A stretch of DNA of 64,000 nucleotides from a virus: positions 28,532 through 92,531 of IMG/VR virus record IMGVR_UViG_3300047557_001693, one strand, 5' to 3'. A model generated the notes under the pieces. It was not told the DNA's origin, did not search any database, and saw nothing but the letters and a program-made list of their open reading frames with translations. Below are positions 1-7,940 of the stretch, piece by piece. Numbering within the stretch: position 1 is the first letter of the stretch; each line of letters opens with the position of its first letter. The position numbers and the translations under genes were made by a program.

Positions 1-2
1 AA

Positions 3-1253
3 ATGATATTAAATCTTAAAAATGATATTGCATCACTTAATCCTTTAGGATTATCATCAATAAGTTCTTCACCTACTATAAATCCAACAACAATTACATT
101 AGTTTCTCCTACAGGTCAAGAAGTTGCTTATAATAATAAATTATTTAAAATACAAAAGCATACATATGTTTCTGCAACAAATATATTAACATTTGGAAAT
201 GTGGCAACATTTACTCATTTTCAATTATCTATATCAGGTTTAGGAACTATAGCTGATGTTCAAATAAACAGTGCTATAACACCTTCAATACTTGCAACAA
301 TTGTTGCTCTTAATATTAATAATTCTGGAACAGGATTAACTGCAACAAAAGTTGGTAGTGTAGTAACAGTAACTGCTCCTCCATTTACAGGAGGATCGTT
401 TAACGGTGTTCCTATTAGAATAACTACAATTAATACTCCACCATATAATGCAGGTAGTGTTGTAATAAATAGTACTACATATCTAACAACTGCTAATTGG
501 GCTGATTCTCCTATTACTGGTGCTATTTTTGCAGGAGGACAAAGTTTTCCACCTACGTTAATTAAACAAATACCATTTACAGGTGGAGTAAATCAAATAA
601 CTACCTCAAAAGTTAGATTTAGATCACCATTACAACCAACAACTTCTCCACAATATGGAACAGGTAATTGGGCATATAATTCTCAATTTTTATCATATAA
701 TTATAATTTTGGAGATTATGTATTTAATGGTGTTTATTCAGGTGGTATAGATCCTACTGTAGGAAAACTTAAAGTAGAAGTTTTAACTTCAGGTTTAAAT
801 CCTTTACCACCTCCCTTAATTTCAAACTTATATACTGATTCAACTCCTCAAAACTATTTAAGTAGACAATTGTTAGTTAATATATTTAATAATACAAATT
901 CATTTCCAAATAACTTTCAAATTAATTTACTTAATCCATCAAGTTCTGTTTGTACTATACAATCACCACCTACTAGTTTTGATTATTTTAATACTCACGT
1001 ATTTAGATATTCTTATGAATATGTATCTTCACAATCTATAGGTGGTCAATATGCAGATTATGTAGATGTAACTACAACATTTAGTGGTGGTGTAGATCCT
1101 GTATTAACTCCATATGAAGGTGAATTTCAATCAGGTGATATTGGTACATTTGTAACAGATAATCCTTGTGAACCTGTAGTTGTAGAACAAGAATGTTTAT
1201 CTAACAATGATATAATTAGTATTATTAAGCATATAGATAAAATAGTAAGATAA
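3..1253 (+). CDS. Putative tail-fibre / adhesin-like structural protein
   Basis: The protein is 416 residues, rich in Ser, Thr, Asn, Gly and Pro and poor in Cys and charged residues. This is the composition of beta-rich phage fibre and surface proteins. No catalytic motif, signal peptide or membrane segment is visible. The C-terminus turns acidic, has a few Cys, and ends in a short helical tail. It is followed one base later by a clear tail-fibre gene, so it probably belongs to the same adsorption module. Only two bases precede the ATG, so the true start could lie outside the window and the protein may be truncated at its N-terminus. The fibre role is inferred from composition and context only. 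Confidence 0.55.
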   Translation: MILNLKNDIASLNPLGLSSISSSPTINPTTITLVSPTGQEVAYNNKLFKIQKHTYVSATNILTFGNVATFTHFQLSISGLGTIADVQINSAITPSILATIVALNINNSGTGLTATKVGSVVTVTAPPFTGGSFNGVPIRITTINTPPYNAGSVVINSTTYLTTANWADSPITGAIFAGGQSFPPTLIKQIPFTGGVNQITTSKVRFRSPLQPTTSPQYGTGNWAYNSQFLSYNYNFGDYVFNGVYSGGIDPTVGKLKVEVLTSGLNPLPPPLISNLYTDSTPQNYLSRQLLVNIFNNTNSFPNNFQINLLNPSSSVCTIQSPPTSFDYFNTHVFRYSYEYVSSQSIGGQYADYVDVTTTFSGGVDPVLTPYEGEFQSGDIGTFVTDNPCEPVVVEQECLSNNDIISIIKHIDKIVR

Positions 1254-1254
1254 T

Positions 1255-2988
1255 ATGCCATTTTTTGGAAACAAAAGAAAAGACTTTAGTATTCAACCTC
1301 CTACACAGCAGGTTAATGCTACTCCTTTCTTTGTAACAGATAGTGCTAATATTGATTTTACTTTAAATAATTTAAACTTATCAGCAAACCTAACTTTAAC
1401 AGGTGTTATAGCAGGAACTTATGGTAGCAGTACTCAAGTTCCTGTTTTACAAATAGATCAATGGGGTAGAATAACAGGAGTTACTTTACAAACTATATCT
1501 TCTTCAGGATTAGCATTAGAAACTAATGGTACACCTAATGGTGATCAAACACTATTAAATCTTGTTGCAGGTACTAATATGACTATAACTGATGATGGTT
1601 TAGGTAATATTACTTTTGATGCAACTGGTGGTGGAGGTTCAGGAACTGTAACTTCTGTTGGTGTTACTGCAGGTACAGGTATATCTGCATCAGTTACTAA
1701 TCCTACAACTACACCTAATATTACAATAACTAATACTGCTCCTGATCAAACTGTAACTCTTACAGCAGGTACTGGTATATCTGTAAGTGGTACTTATCCA
1801 AGTTTTACTATAAGTTCTACAGTAACTGGTGGAATACCTAAAGGAACTGCATCAGGTACTGACACATATACTACAACTATAAGCGGTGTTACATCTTATA
1901 ATGATGGAGATGCATATCTTATTAGGTTTACTAATGGGAATACTACAGGATGTACTTTAAACATAAACTCATTAGGAGCAAAAACACTTTACAGAAACAA
2001 TGATGGTGCATTAATAGGTGGAGATATAATATCAGGAGCAGAAATGCTTTGTGTTTATAATTCTACGTTAAATGGATTTCAGACTATTGGTACAGCTCCT
2101 AATACGCTTCTTGGTTATGTTACTAATGATGATTCTGTAACCATAACAAAAGGTCAAGTTGTTTATGCTTTTGGTGGCCAAGGAGATAGAATGACTGTCA
2201 AGTTAGCCAATAATACATCTGATGCTACATCAGCAAGAACAGTAGGTGTTGTATTATCTACATCAATAGCTGCAAATCAAAAAGGGCTTATAATGATGCA
2301 AGGATTGTTGGATGGGTTAAATATACTTCCAACAGCAACTTGGTCTGATGGTGATCCTGTATACTTAGGGGCAACAGCAGGGTCTATTACAAAAGTAAAA
2401 CCATATGCTCCAAATCACTTAGTTTATGTTGGAATAGTTACTACAGCGAGTAATGGTTCAGCAGGTAGAATGTATGTAAATATTCAGAATGGCTATGAGC
2501 TTGATGAACTGCACAATGTACAAGCACAATCACCAAGTCTTAATGATACTCTGTATTATGACAGCACTGTTTCTCCTGGTCAATGGAAGACAACAAGTGT
2601 AAATACATTATTAAATACAAGTATTAAAACAGGCTCTTGCGGTGTTACATTTGATGGAGGAGGACAGGTTATACAAACTAAAACTGCATATGTTCAAGTT
2701 CCTTATAACGGAACACTAACAAGTTGGACATTAGTAGCAGATGTATCAGGTAGTTGCACTATAACTGTATTTAAAGACACTTATGCTAACTACCCACCGA
2801 CAACGCCTACAGATAATGTTTATACAGTTCAACCAGCATTATCATCTGCAATTAGAAATCAAAACTTGAGTCCAACATATGTAGGCTCACAAGCAACTGT
2901 AACAGCAGGAGATTACATAGGGTTTACTATATCTGCTATTACTACTATTACTTGGGCTAACTTAACAATACAAATAACAAAGACATGA
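1255..2988 (+). CDS. Tail fibre protein with collagen-like / Gly-Thr-rich repeats
   Basis: The protein is 577 residues. After an N-terminal region of about 110 residues comes a Gly-rich hinge (around residues 125-135) and then repeats of the type GTVTSVGVTAGTGIS and TLTAGTGISVSG. These are common in fibres of phages and in phage-like adhesins of Bacteroidota. The middle part (about 290-410) contains a domain with VTITKGQVVYAFGG and DGDPVYLGATAG, a globular fibre module seen in many phages. The C-terminal 130 residues look like a beta-sandwich tip and are the likely receptor-binding end. The gene overlaps the next ORF by four bases (ATGA), which suggests translational coupling. The fibre call is fairly secure; the receptor is unknown. 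Confidence 0.8.
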   Translation: MPFFGNKRKDFSIQPPTQQVNATPFFVTDSANIDFTLNNLNLSANLTLTGVIAGTYGSSTQVPVLQIDQWGRITGVTLQTISSSGLALETNGTPNGDQTLLNLVAGTNMTITDDGLGNITFDATGGGGSGTVTSVGVTAGTGISASVTNPTTTPNITITNTAPDQTVTLTAGTGISVSGTYPSFTISSTVTGGIPKGTASGTDTYTTTISGVTSYNDGDAYLIRFTNGNTTGCTLNINSLGAKTLYRNNDGALIGGDIISGAEMLCVYNSTLNGFQTIGTAPNTLLGYVTNDDSVTITKGQVVYAFGGQGDRMTVKLANNTSDATSARTVGVVLSTSIAANQKGLIMMQGLLDGLNILPTATWSDGDPVYLGATAGSITKVKPYAPNHLVYVGIVTTASNGSAGRMYVNIQNGYELDELHNVQAQSPSLNDTLYYDSTVSPGQWKTTSVNTLLNTSIKTGSCGVTFDGGGQVIQTKTAYVQVPYNGTLTSWTLVADVSGSCTITVFKDTYANYPPTTPTDNVYTVQPALSSAIRNQNLSPTYVGSQATVTAGDYIGFTISAITTITWANLTIQITKT

Positions 2989-3230
2989 CATATAAAATTA
3001 TATCTACACGCACAACACCTGATGGTGTTTTATTTGCAAATGTTGAATATAACTTTGATGGATATATTTATACAGCAGAGATTCCTATTCCTGTTCCATT
3101 GAATGAACAACAAATAACTGAAAGCATTGTAAATCATGGCAAAAGTGAACAATGGAGAAGAGAGGCTATTGCCAACCTTCCTAACATAGTTGCATCATTA
3201 CCATTGAATCAAGAAATAGTTATTGAGTAA
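2985..3230 (+). CDS. Small conserved protein of the tail-fibre module
   Basis: This is an 81-residue acidic protein, coupled to the fibre gene upstream (ATGA overlap) and to the next structural gene downstream (its TAA overlaps the next ATG). The N-terminal half reads as short beta strands and the C-terminal half as an amphipathic helix (NEQQITESIVNHGKSEQW). I do not recognise a family. Small proteins in this position next to fibres can be assembly chaperones or small tail components. That is an inference from location. Confidence 0.5.
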   Translation: MTYKIISTRTTPDGVLFANVEYNFDGYIYTAEIPIPVPLNEQQITESIVNHGKSEQWRREAIANLPNIVASLPLNQEIVIE

Positions 3231-4951
3231 TGGCTTTAAGATATTGGGTAGGAGGTACTGGTAATTGGGATGCAGCAAATACTGCAAACTGGTCTGCTAC
3301 ATCTGGTGGTGCAGGAGGCGCTTCTGTTCCAATAGTATCTGATGATGTATTCTTTGATGGAAATTCTGGTACTGGAACTGTAACTCTTACTGCAGCAGCA
3401 GTTGTAGGAACAATAGATTTTACAGGCTATACAGGAACGTTTAGATTTGGTGCAAATTTAACTTCTGGTAATACAACATTAGGCACAGGTACTACCTATA
3501 CTACAAATGCTACAGTTACATCTTATAATTTTTCACCAAGAAATATTAACTCCACCTTTACAGCTAATGGTAAAATATTACCTGTAAATTTAAGTACTGG
3601 AGGTATGAGTGGAGGTAATACATTAACCTTTGCTGGAAATGCAGATTTTCAAGGTAATTTAATAACTAACACAGCTACACATAATTATAAAGCTGCTACA
3701 GGAACTACAATTGATTTAAGGATTGGAGGCAATATTGATATTAGAGCTATGCTTACCAATGCTACTGACCATGTTACGATTAAGGGATATGGTACTTCAA
3801 AAACATTTATTGCATCAGGTGGGGTTGCTACTAATTTAAGAGTTTCATTTGTGTCTGGAAGCACATATACATCTGGTAGTAGTGGAAATATTGGAACTGG
3901 AAATCATTTCTTTACAGTAGAATCTGGAGGTCAATTTACGGCTGTTTCTACACATACATTTAGTAATGTAGGAACATTAACTTTATCAGGATTTAATGCT
4001 TCAAATAATTCAGACTTCATAGCTTATGTGCAAGGAACATTGTCGTTAGCAACAGATACTGTTATTAAATCATTTATAAGAATTGATGGTCCAATGGTTA
4101 TCACATCAACAGGTGGTTCAAGATTATTATTGGAAGGAAATTGGAATCATTCAAATACATCAAACTGCACAATAGATATATTAGAATTTAGTGGTACAAC
4201 AACAAGTACAGTAACAACTTGGACAAATACTACAACTATTCAAGTTAAGAGTTTAATAATAAATAAAACAGGTGGTGGTAGTGTAGTATTTAATCCTGCT
4301 AATCCATTATATCCATTTAGATTGTTTATTCCAGCAGGATCAATATATTCTTGGACTCATACATCTGGTACAGTTACTCAAAGCAGTACATCTGTAATAT
4401 TTATAAGTGGAAATGCTGTTACTTCACAACTTAACTATTCATGTGCAGTTCCTTCTTTTAAGTTTTCTTATTTAGAAATAAATACAGGAACACTAAATTT
4501 AAGTTCAACACTAAACTGTGCATTACTTAGATTATCACTTGCGTCAAATACAACATTTACATCTCCAACAACATTTGGATTTACAGTAGATAGACTTCAA
4601 GCAATTAATACATCAAGTGCATTAAGAATTATTGTATTAAAATCAGCAGTTACATATAGCATATTGAATGATTTACTTATGCTTGGAGGTGGACCTTTTG
4701 GTTCTATATCATTACTTGCATCAACAGCACCAACTAAAGCAATATTTAATTTAGAAAATACAGCTCAACAGCAAGTTGAATTAGTTAATCCAACAAACAT
4801 AGACTCATCAGGTAACAATGGTGTTGGTAGTCCAATAAAGCAGACTATTTATACTTTTAATGGAACCATTACAACTACCTTCAATTGGGGAACGGGTATA
4901 GCTCCTGTACCTTCAACTGCTGCAACTGTTGGATATACCTTTGTAAATTAA
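3230..4951 (+). CDS. Beta-helix-like tail appendage protein (RYWVGGTGNW type)
   Basis: The protein is 573 residues and opens with LRYWVGGTGNWDAANTANW followed by a Gly-rich loop and DDVFFDGNSG. I recognise this N-terminal module from fibre and appendage proteins of many tailed phages. The remainder is a long run of alternating short hydrophobic strands with Asn, Thr and Ser turns, typical of a parallel beta-helix or stacked beta solenoid. There is no signal peptide and no enzymatic motif. It closes the adsorption block and is directly followed by the lysozyme gene. It could be a second receptor-binding protein or a depolymerase-like spike, but no active-site residues could be assigned. Confidence 0.7.
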   Translation: MALRYWVGGTGNWDAANTANWSATSGGAGGASVPIVSDDVFFDGNSGTGTVTLTAAAVVGTIDFTGYTGTFRFGANLTSGNTTLGTGTTYTTNATVTSYNFSPRNINSTFTANGKILPVNLSTGGMSGGNTLTFAGNADFQGNLITNTATHNYKAATGTTIDLRIGGNIDIRAMLTNATDHVTIKGYGTSKTFIASGGVATNLRVSFVSGSTYTSGSSGNIGTGNHFFTVESGGQFTAVSTHTFSNVGTLTLSGFNASNNSDFIAYVQGTLSLATDTVIKSFIRIDGPMVITSTGGSRLLLEGNWNHSNTSNCTIDILEFSGTTTSTVTTWTNTTTIQVKSLIINKTGGGSVVFNPANPLYPFRLFIPAGSIYSWTHTSGTVTQSSTSVIFISGNAVTSQLNYSCAVPSFKFSYLEINTGTLNLSSTLNCALLRLSLASNTTFTSPTTFGFTVDRLQAINTSSALRIIVLKSAVTYSILNDLLMLGGGPFGSISLLASTAPTKAIFNLENTAQQQVELVNPTNIDSSGNNGVGSPIKQTIYTFNGTITTTFNWGTGIAPVPSTAATVGYTFVN

Positions 4952-4957
4952 TTAACT

Positions 4958-5416
4958 ATGACTAAAATAACTAAAACAAGTAAAAAAGGTGTAGACCTTA
5001 TTAAAAAGTATGAAGGATTTAGTTCTAAACCATACCTCTGTCCTGCTAATGTAGCTACAATTGGTTTTGGTGCAACATTCTATCCTGATGGCACTAAAGT
5101 TAAATTAACTGATGATCCAATAAATGAAGCTGTTGCTGAGGTTATTCTAAAGAAACATTTAGAAAAATTTGAGCAATATGTAGATAGTTATTGTACAGAT
5201 GCTTTAAATCAAAATCAATTTGATGCATTAGTATCTTTTTGTTTTAATCTTGGTCCAGCTAATCTTAAAGCTAGTACATTATTAAAGAAAGTAAATGCTA
5301 ATCCAAATGATCCTACTATAAGAACTGAGTTTATGAAGTGGGTAAAAGCAGGTGGTAAAACTCTTAAAGGTCTAGTTAGAAGAAGAGAAGAAGAAGCAAG
5401 TTTATACTTTAGTTAG
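4958..5416 (+). CDS. Endolysin, GH24 lysozyme (T4/P21 type)
   Basis: This muramidase cuts the glycan backbone of peptidoglycan at lysis. At 152 residues it is a single catalytic domain of the usual size. The GH24 active site appears as KKYEGF with E19, then C28, then T34 in VATIGFGAT. This is the E-8aa-D/C-5aa-T spacing of the family, with Cys in place of Asp as in some phage lysozymes. NQFDALVSFCFNLG and the C-terminal GLVRRREEEASLY are also family signatures. There is no signal peptide or signal anchor, so it needs a holin to reach the wall. It lies between the fibre genes and the secreted cassette; a second wall enzyme of the M15 family lies 3.6 kb downstream. Confidence 0.93.
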   Translation: MTKITKTSKKGVDLIKKYEGFSSKPYLCPANVATIGFGATFYPDGTKVKLTDDPINEAVAEVILKKHLEKFEQYVDSYCTDALNQNQFDALVSFCFNLGPANLKASTLLKKVNANPNDPTIRTEFMKWVKAGGKTLKGLVRRREEEASLYFS

Positions 5417-5424
5417 TATATTTG
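5417..5424 (+). promoter_or_regulatory. Candidate Bacteroidota -7 promoter box (TATATTTG)
   Basis: This is an exact TAnnTTTG match directly after the lysozyme stop, five bases upstream of the next ATG. No convincing -33 TTG lies at the right distance. If it is used, transcription would begin at or almost at the start codon (leaderless). A chance match is possible in DNA this AT-rich. Confidence 0.35.
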
Positions 5425-5429
5425 TATAT

Positions 5430-6782
5430 ATGATTAGGTATATTTTAATTATACTATTTATATATACTAAAGTATATTCACAAGGTTCTAATACTTGTAC
5501 AGGTGCTGCAGCTAATCCTGTAACTTTACCATTCTTTACTAATAATCAAACTACTTGTGGTGATTTAAATGATTATACAGGAAGTAATCCATGTATATTT
5601 ACAACCACAGGTAATTATTATGGTGGACAAGATTGGTTATATAGTTTTGTTCCACCTCAAGATGGTTATATAAATATTGTTCTTAATGATGTACAACCAG
5701 CTACAAATACATATCCAACACTTGTATTATCAAGTGCATGTCCTGGAACTGCAGGAGCATGTATGGGATTTTCAATATATAATCCAGCAACTAGTAATGC
5801 ATCTATAGTTGAATATGTACAAGGAGGTCAAACTTACTTTGTTTTAGTAGATACTTATGTTTGGGGAAATATATTTTCAAACTGTTATCAATTTGATTTA
5901 AATATTCAATTTACTCCTGTACCAGTTCAACCTGCTTGTACTAATATTGGATTTAGTAATAACAATTTTACAGGATGGTTTGGTACAACAGGTTTATCTA
6001 CAAGAGCATACATTGGTGCACCAACACCTAATTATGATGCAACAGCATTAGGTATAGTTAATGGAAGACATACTATAATGACAGGTGGTAATGATCCTTG
6101 TGCAGGATTTCCAAGAGTAGATCCATTAGGTGGACCATTTTCTGTTAGATTAGGAGATGCTAATGTTAATTCTCAAGCAGAACAATTAACACAAACATTT
6201 ATGGTAACTAATACTAATAATAGTTTTACATATAGATATGCTGTAGTGTTTGAAGATCCTGGTCATACATCTAATGAACAACCTTTTTTTAGAGCATTAT
6301 TAAGAGATCAGAATGGTAATGTTATTCCATGTTCAGAATTTGTAGTATCTGCTGCTGGTAATTTACCTGGATTTTTTAACTCACCAAACTGTACAGGAGT
6401 TAGATATAAACCTTGGAGTACAGTAAATGTAGACCTAGATAACTATATAGGACAAGCAGTTACAGCAGAATTTACTACAGGAGATTGTACTCAAAGTGCA
6501 CACTATGGTTATGCTTATATAGATGCTGCATGTTCACAATCATTTTTAGATGCATATCCTGATACTATATGTGTAGGAGAAACTATAACATTAACTGCAC
6601 CTAATGGTTATCAATCTTATCAATGGTTACCTACTAATCAAACTACACAAAGTATTAATGTTACACCATCTGTAAGTACAAATTATCAATTAAATTTAGT
6701 ATCATTTAATGGATGTGTTAGAACAGTTCAGTTACCCATTGTAGTTGTACCAGATCCTACTGCTGCTATATACACAAACTAG
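5430..6782 (+). CDS. Secreted host-like surface protein with Ig-like C-terminus
   Basis: The 450-residue protein starts with a Sec signal peptide (IRYILIILFIYTKVYSQ, cleavage probably near residue 18). A Cys-rich globular region follows (about 20-165) with pairs such as NTCTG, TTCGD and NPCIF. A second region (about 165-370) has DPCAGFPRVDPLGGPFSVRLGD. The end is an Ig/PKD-like repeat (about 375-445) with DTICVGETITLTAPNGYQSYQW. This architecture is typical of exported, often T9SS-dependent, proteins of Bacteroidota and is unusual for a phage virion protein. The C-terminal residues DPTAAIYTN resemble the tail of the secreted protein at 7380. It has no sorting domain of its own. Its role is unknown. 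Confidence 0.75.
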   Translation: MIRYILIILFIYTKVYSQGSNTCTGAAANPVTLPFFTNNQTTCGDLNDYTGSNPCIFTTTGNYYGGQDWLYSFVPPQDGYINIVLNDVQPATNTYPTLVLSSACPGTAGACMGFSIYNPATSNASIVEYVQGGQTYFVLVDTYVWGNIFSNCYQFDLNIQFTPVPVQPACTNIGFSNNNFTGWFGTTGLSTRAYIGAPTPNYDATALGIVNGRHTIMTGGNDPCAGFPRVDPLGGPFSVRLGDANVNSQAEQLTQTFMVTNTNNSFTYRYAVVFEDPGHTSNEQPFFRALLRDQNGNVIPCSEFVVSAAGNLPGFFNSPNCTGVRYKPWSTVNVDLDNYIGQAVTAEFTTGDCTQSAHYGYAYIDAACSQSFLDAYPDTICVGETITLTAPNGYQSYQWLPTNQTTQSINVTPSVSTNYQLNLVSFNGCVRTVQLPIVVVPDPTAAIYTN

Positions 6783-6808
6783 GTACAATAAGTAGTATAA
6801 TTTTTGCT

Positions 6809-6816
6809 TATATTTG
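6809..6816 (+). promoter_or_regulatory. Candidate Bacteroidota -7 promoter box (TATATTTG)
   Basis: This exact TAnnTTTG box sits in the 81-base gap before the next gene. The predicted start of transcription would fall a few bases downstream, just before the inverted repeat that covers the next start codon. A -33 element is not clear. Gap position and motif both favour a promoter. Confidence 0.45.
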
Positions 6817-6831
6817 CAGTGAAATAAGGTG

Positions 6832-6869
6832 TTTCATAAGATATACGATGTAATATTTATCTTATGAAA
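6832..6869 (+). promoter_or_regulatory. 12-bp perfect inverted repeat covering the start codon of the next gene
   Basis: The left arm TTTCATAAGATA (6832-6843) and the right arm TATCTTATGAAA (6858-6869) are perfect reverse complements with a 14-base loop. The right arm contains the ATG at 6864. In RNA this makes a hairpin that hides the start codon; in DNA it could be an operator for a dimeric repressor. The structure is directly visible; its role is inferred. Confidence 0.6.
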
Positions 6870-7331
6870 TACAAATTTTTAATATCATTTTTTGCAATAT
6901 TACTGTTTTCAGTAGGAAGTTCTCCAGAACCTTTTACAAAAGGTGATGTAAGAATTGTACCTATTATTGAGAATGAAGATCTAGGTCCTAAGTATTGGTA
7001 CATAAGGACTATTAAACTGTATTATAAAGATAAATTACCTCATGGGATAGAACTTAGAAAAGGTCCTCCTTTGGATTCTTATTGTTCTGATGAGACTGAT
7101 TTAACATTTTACTCTAACTCTGATTCATTAACTATCAAGAGTCATAGTAGACTTTCTTGTGAAATATTAGCAATGTATAACTTGTCAGAAAAAGAGTCTG
7201 ATTGGTTAAAATCTCATTTAGTATATAGATTAAAAATATACAATATAGTTACTGAAAATAAGTATTATATCTATGTAGATAATGTATCTTATTTTAAGGA
7301 TTTATTTAACAAATATAATGTAAACTATTAG
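6864..7331 (+). CDS. Small exported protein of unknown function
   Basis: The 155-residue protein has a clear N-terminal signal peptide (KYKFLISFFAILLFSVGSS). The mature part of roughly 135 residues is rich in Tyr, Ser and Lys and has two Cys (in DSYCSDET and RLSCEIL). These could form a disulphide after export. No family is recognised. It has its own candidate promoter and a hairpin over its start codon, unlike the surrounding genes, and it interrupts two host-like secreted genes. This suggests an independently regulated accessory gene (moron). A role at the host surface or periplasm is inferred from the signal peptide only. Confidence 0.6.
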   Translation: MKYKFLISFFAILLFSVGSSPEPFTKGDVRIVPIIENEDLGPKYWYIRTIKLYYKDKLPHGIELRKGPPLDSYCSDETDLTFYSNSDSLTIKSHSRLSCEILAMYNLSEKESDWLKSHLVYRLKIYNIVTENKYYIYVDNVSYFKDLFNKYNVNY

Positions 7332-7357
7332 GTATAAATGGTAATCTGTATATTAAG

Positions 7358-7365
7358 TATATTTG
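7358..7365 (+). promoter_or_regulatory. Candidate Bacteroidota -7 promoter box (TATATTTG)
   Basis: This is a third exact TATATTTG, 14 bases upstream of the signal-peptide ATG at 7380. It supports 7380 rather than 7338 as the start of the next gene. No good -33 element was found. Confidence 0.4.
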
Positions 7366-7379
7366 TTAAAAGATTTGTT

Positions 7380-7940
7380 ATGAAAAATTTGTTTTTGTCA
7401 TTATTTTTTATATTGTTAACTATAACAGTATTTGGACAGGTACCAACACCTAATATTGCTGATGGACAAGTAGTATGTCCTAATGCAGTACATTTCTATG
7501 GAGATCAAGTAATTAACCCTACTTCAACATATACATTTAACATTTTACCTCCACAAGCATTTACTGTTGTTGGACAACAAATACAAGTTACTTGGTTAAC
7601 ACCTGGAGTATACACTATGACTATGACAGAAACTAATGCAGCAGGTTGTCAATTTGTAACAGTAGCTAATATAACTGTACAACCTAATGTTATTGCTACA
7701 ATAGACCCTATAGTATTATGTCAAGATGGTGGTAATGTAACTATTACAGGACAAAATCTTGGTACTAATCCTATATTTAATGGACCTGGAGTATCAGGAA
7801 ATACTTTTAACCCTGCAGGATTAGCTCCTGGAACTTATAATATAACTGTTGTTTCTCAGACTGCAAATGGCTGTTCTATTACTGGAGCAGGTACTGCAAC
7901 TGTAGAACCTTTACCTACTGGAATAATATATACTGACTAA
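7380..7940 (+). CDS. Secreted Ig/PKD-like repeat protein (host adhesin-like)
   Basis: I place the start at 7380, where a standard signal peptide begins (MKNLFLSLFFILLTITVFGQ). An upstream in-frame ATG at 7338 would bury it behind 14 extra residues. The mature protein is about 165 residues and consists of two Ig/PKD-like repeats, with VCPNAVHFYGDQV and AGCQFVTVANITVQPN, then VLCQDGGNVTITGQN and ANGCSITGAG. Such repeats build the stalks of large gliding and adhesion proteins of Bacteroidota. It ends in PLPTGIIYTD, similar to the C-terminus of the 5430 protein. The stop overlaps the next start (TAATG), so it is probably translationally coupled to the gene that carries the T9SS sorting domain. 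Confidence 0.75.
   Translation: MKNLFLSLFFILLTITVFGQVPTPNIADGQVVCPNAVHFYGDQVINPTSTYTFNILPPQAFTVVGQQIQVTWLTPGVYTMTMTETNAAGCQFVTVANITVQPNVIATIDPIVLCQDGGNVTITGQNLGTNPIFNGPGVSGNTFNPAGLAPGTYNITVVSQTANGCSITGAGTATVEPLPTGIIYTD

Noticed and set aside
3-1253. Major capsid protein
   Set aside because: The composition and lack of HK97-like features, together with its position before the tail fibre and lysozyme, fit an adhesin better.
7338-7379. Upstream start for the Ig-like secreted protein
   Set aside because: It would place 14 residues before a standard signal peptide and includes the candidate promoter box. The ATG at 7380 gives a normal signal peptide.
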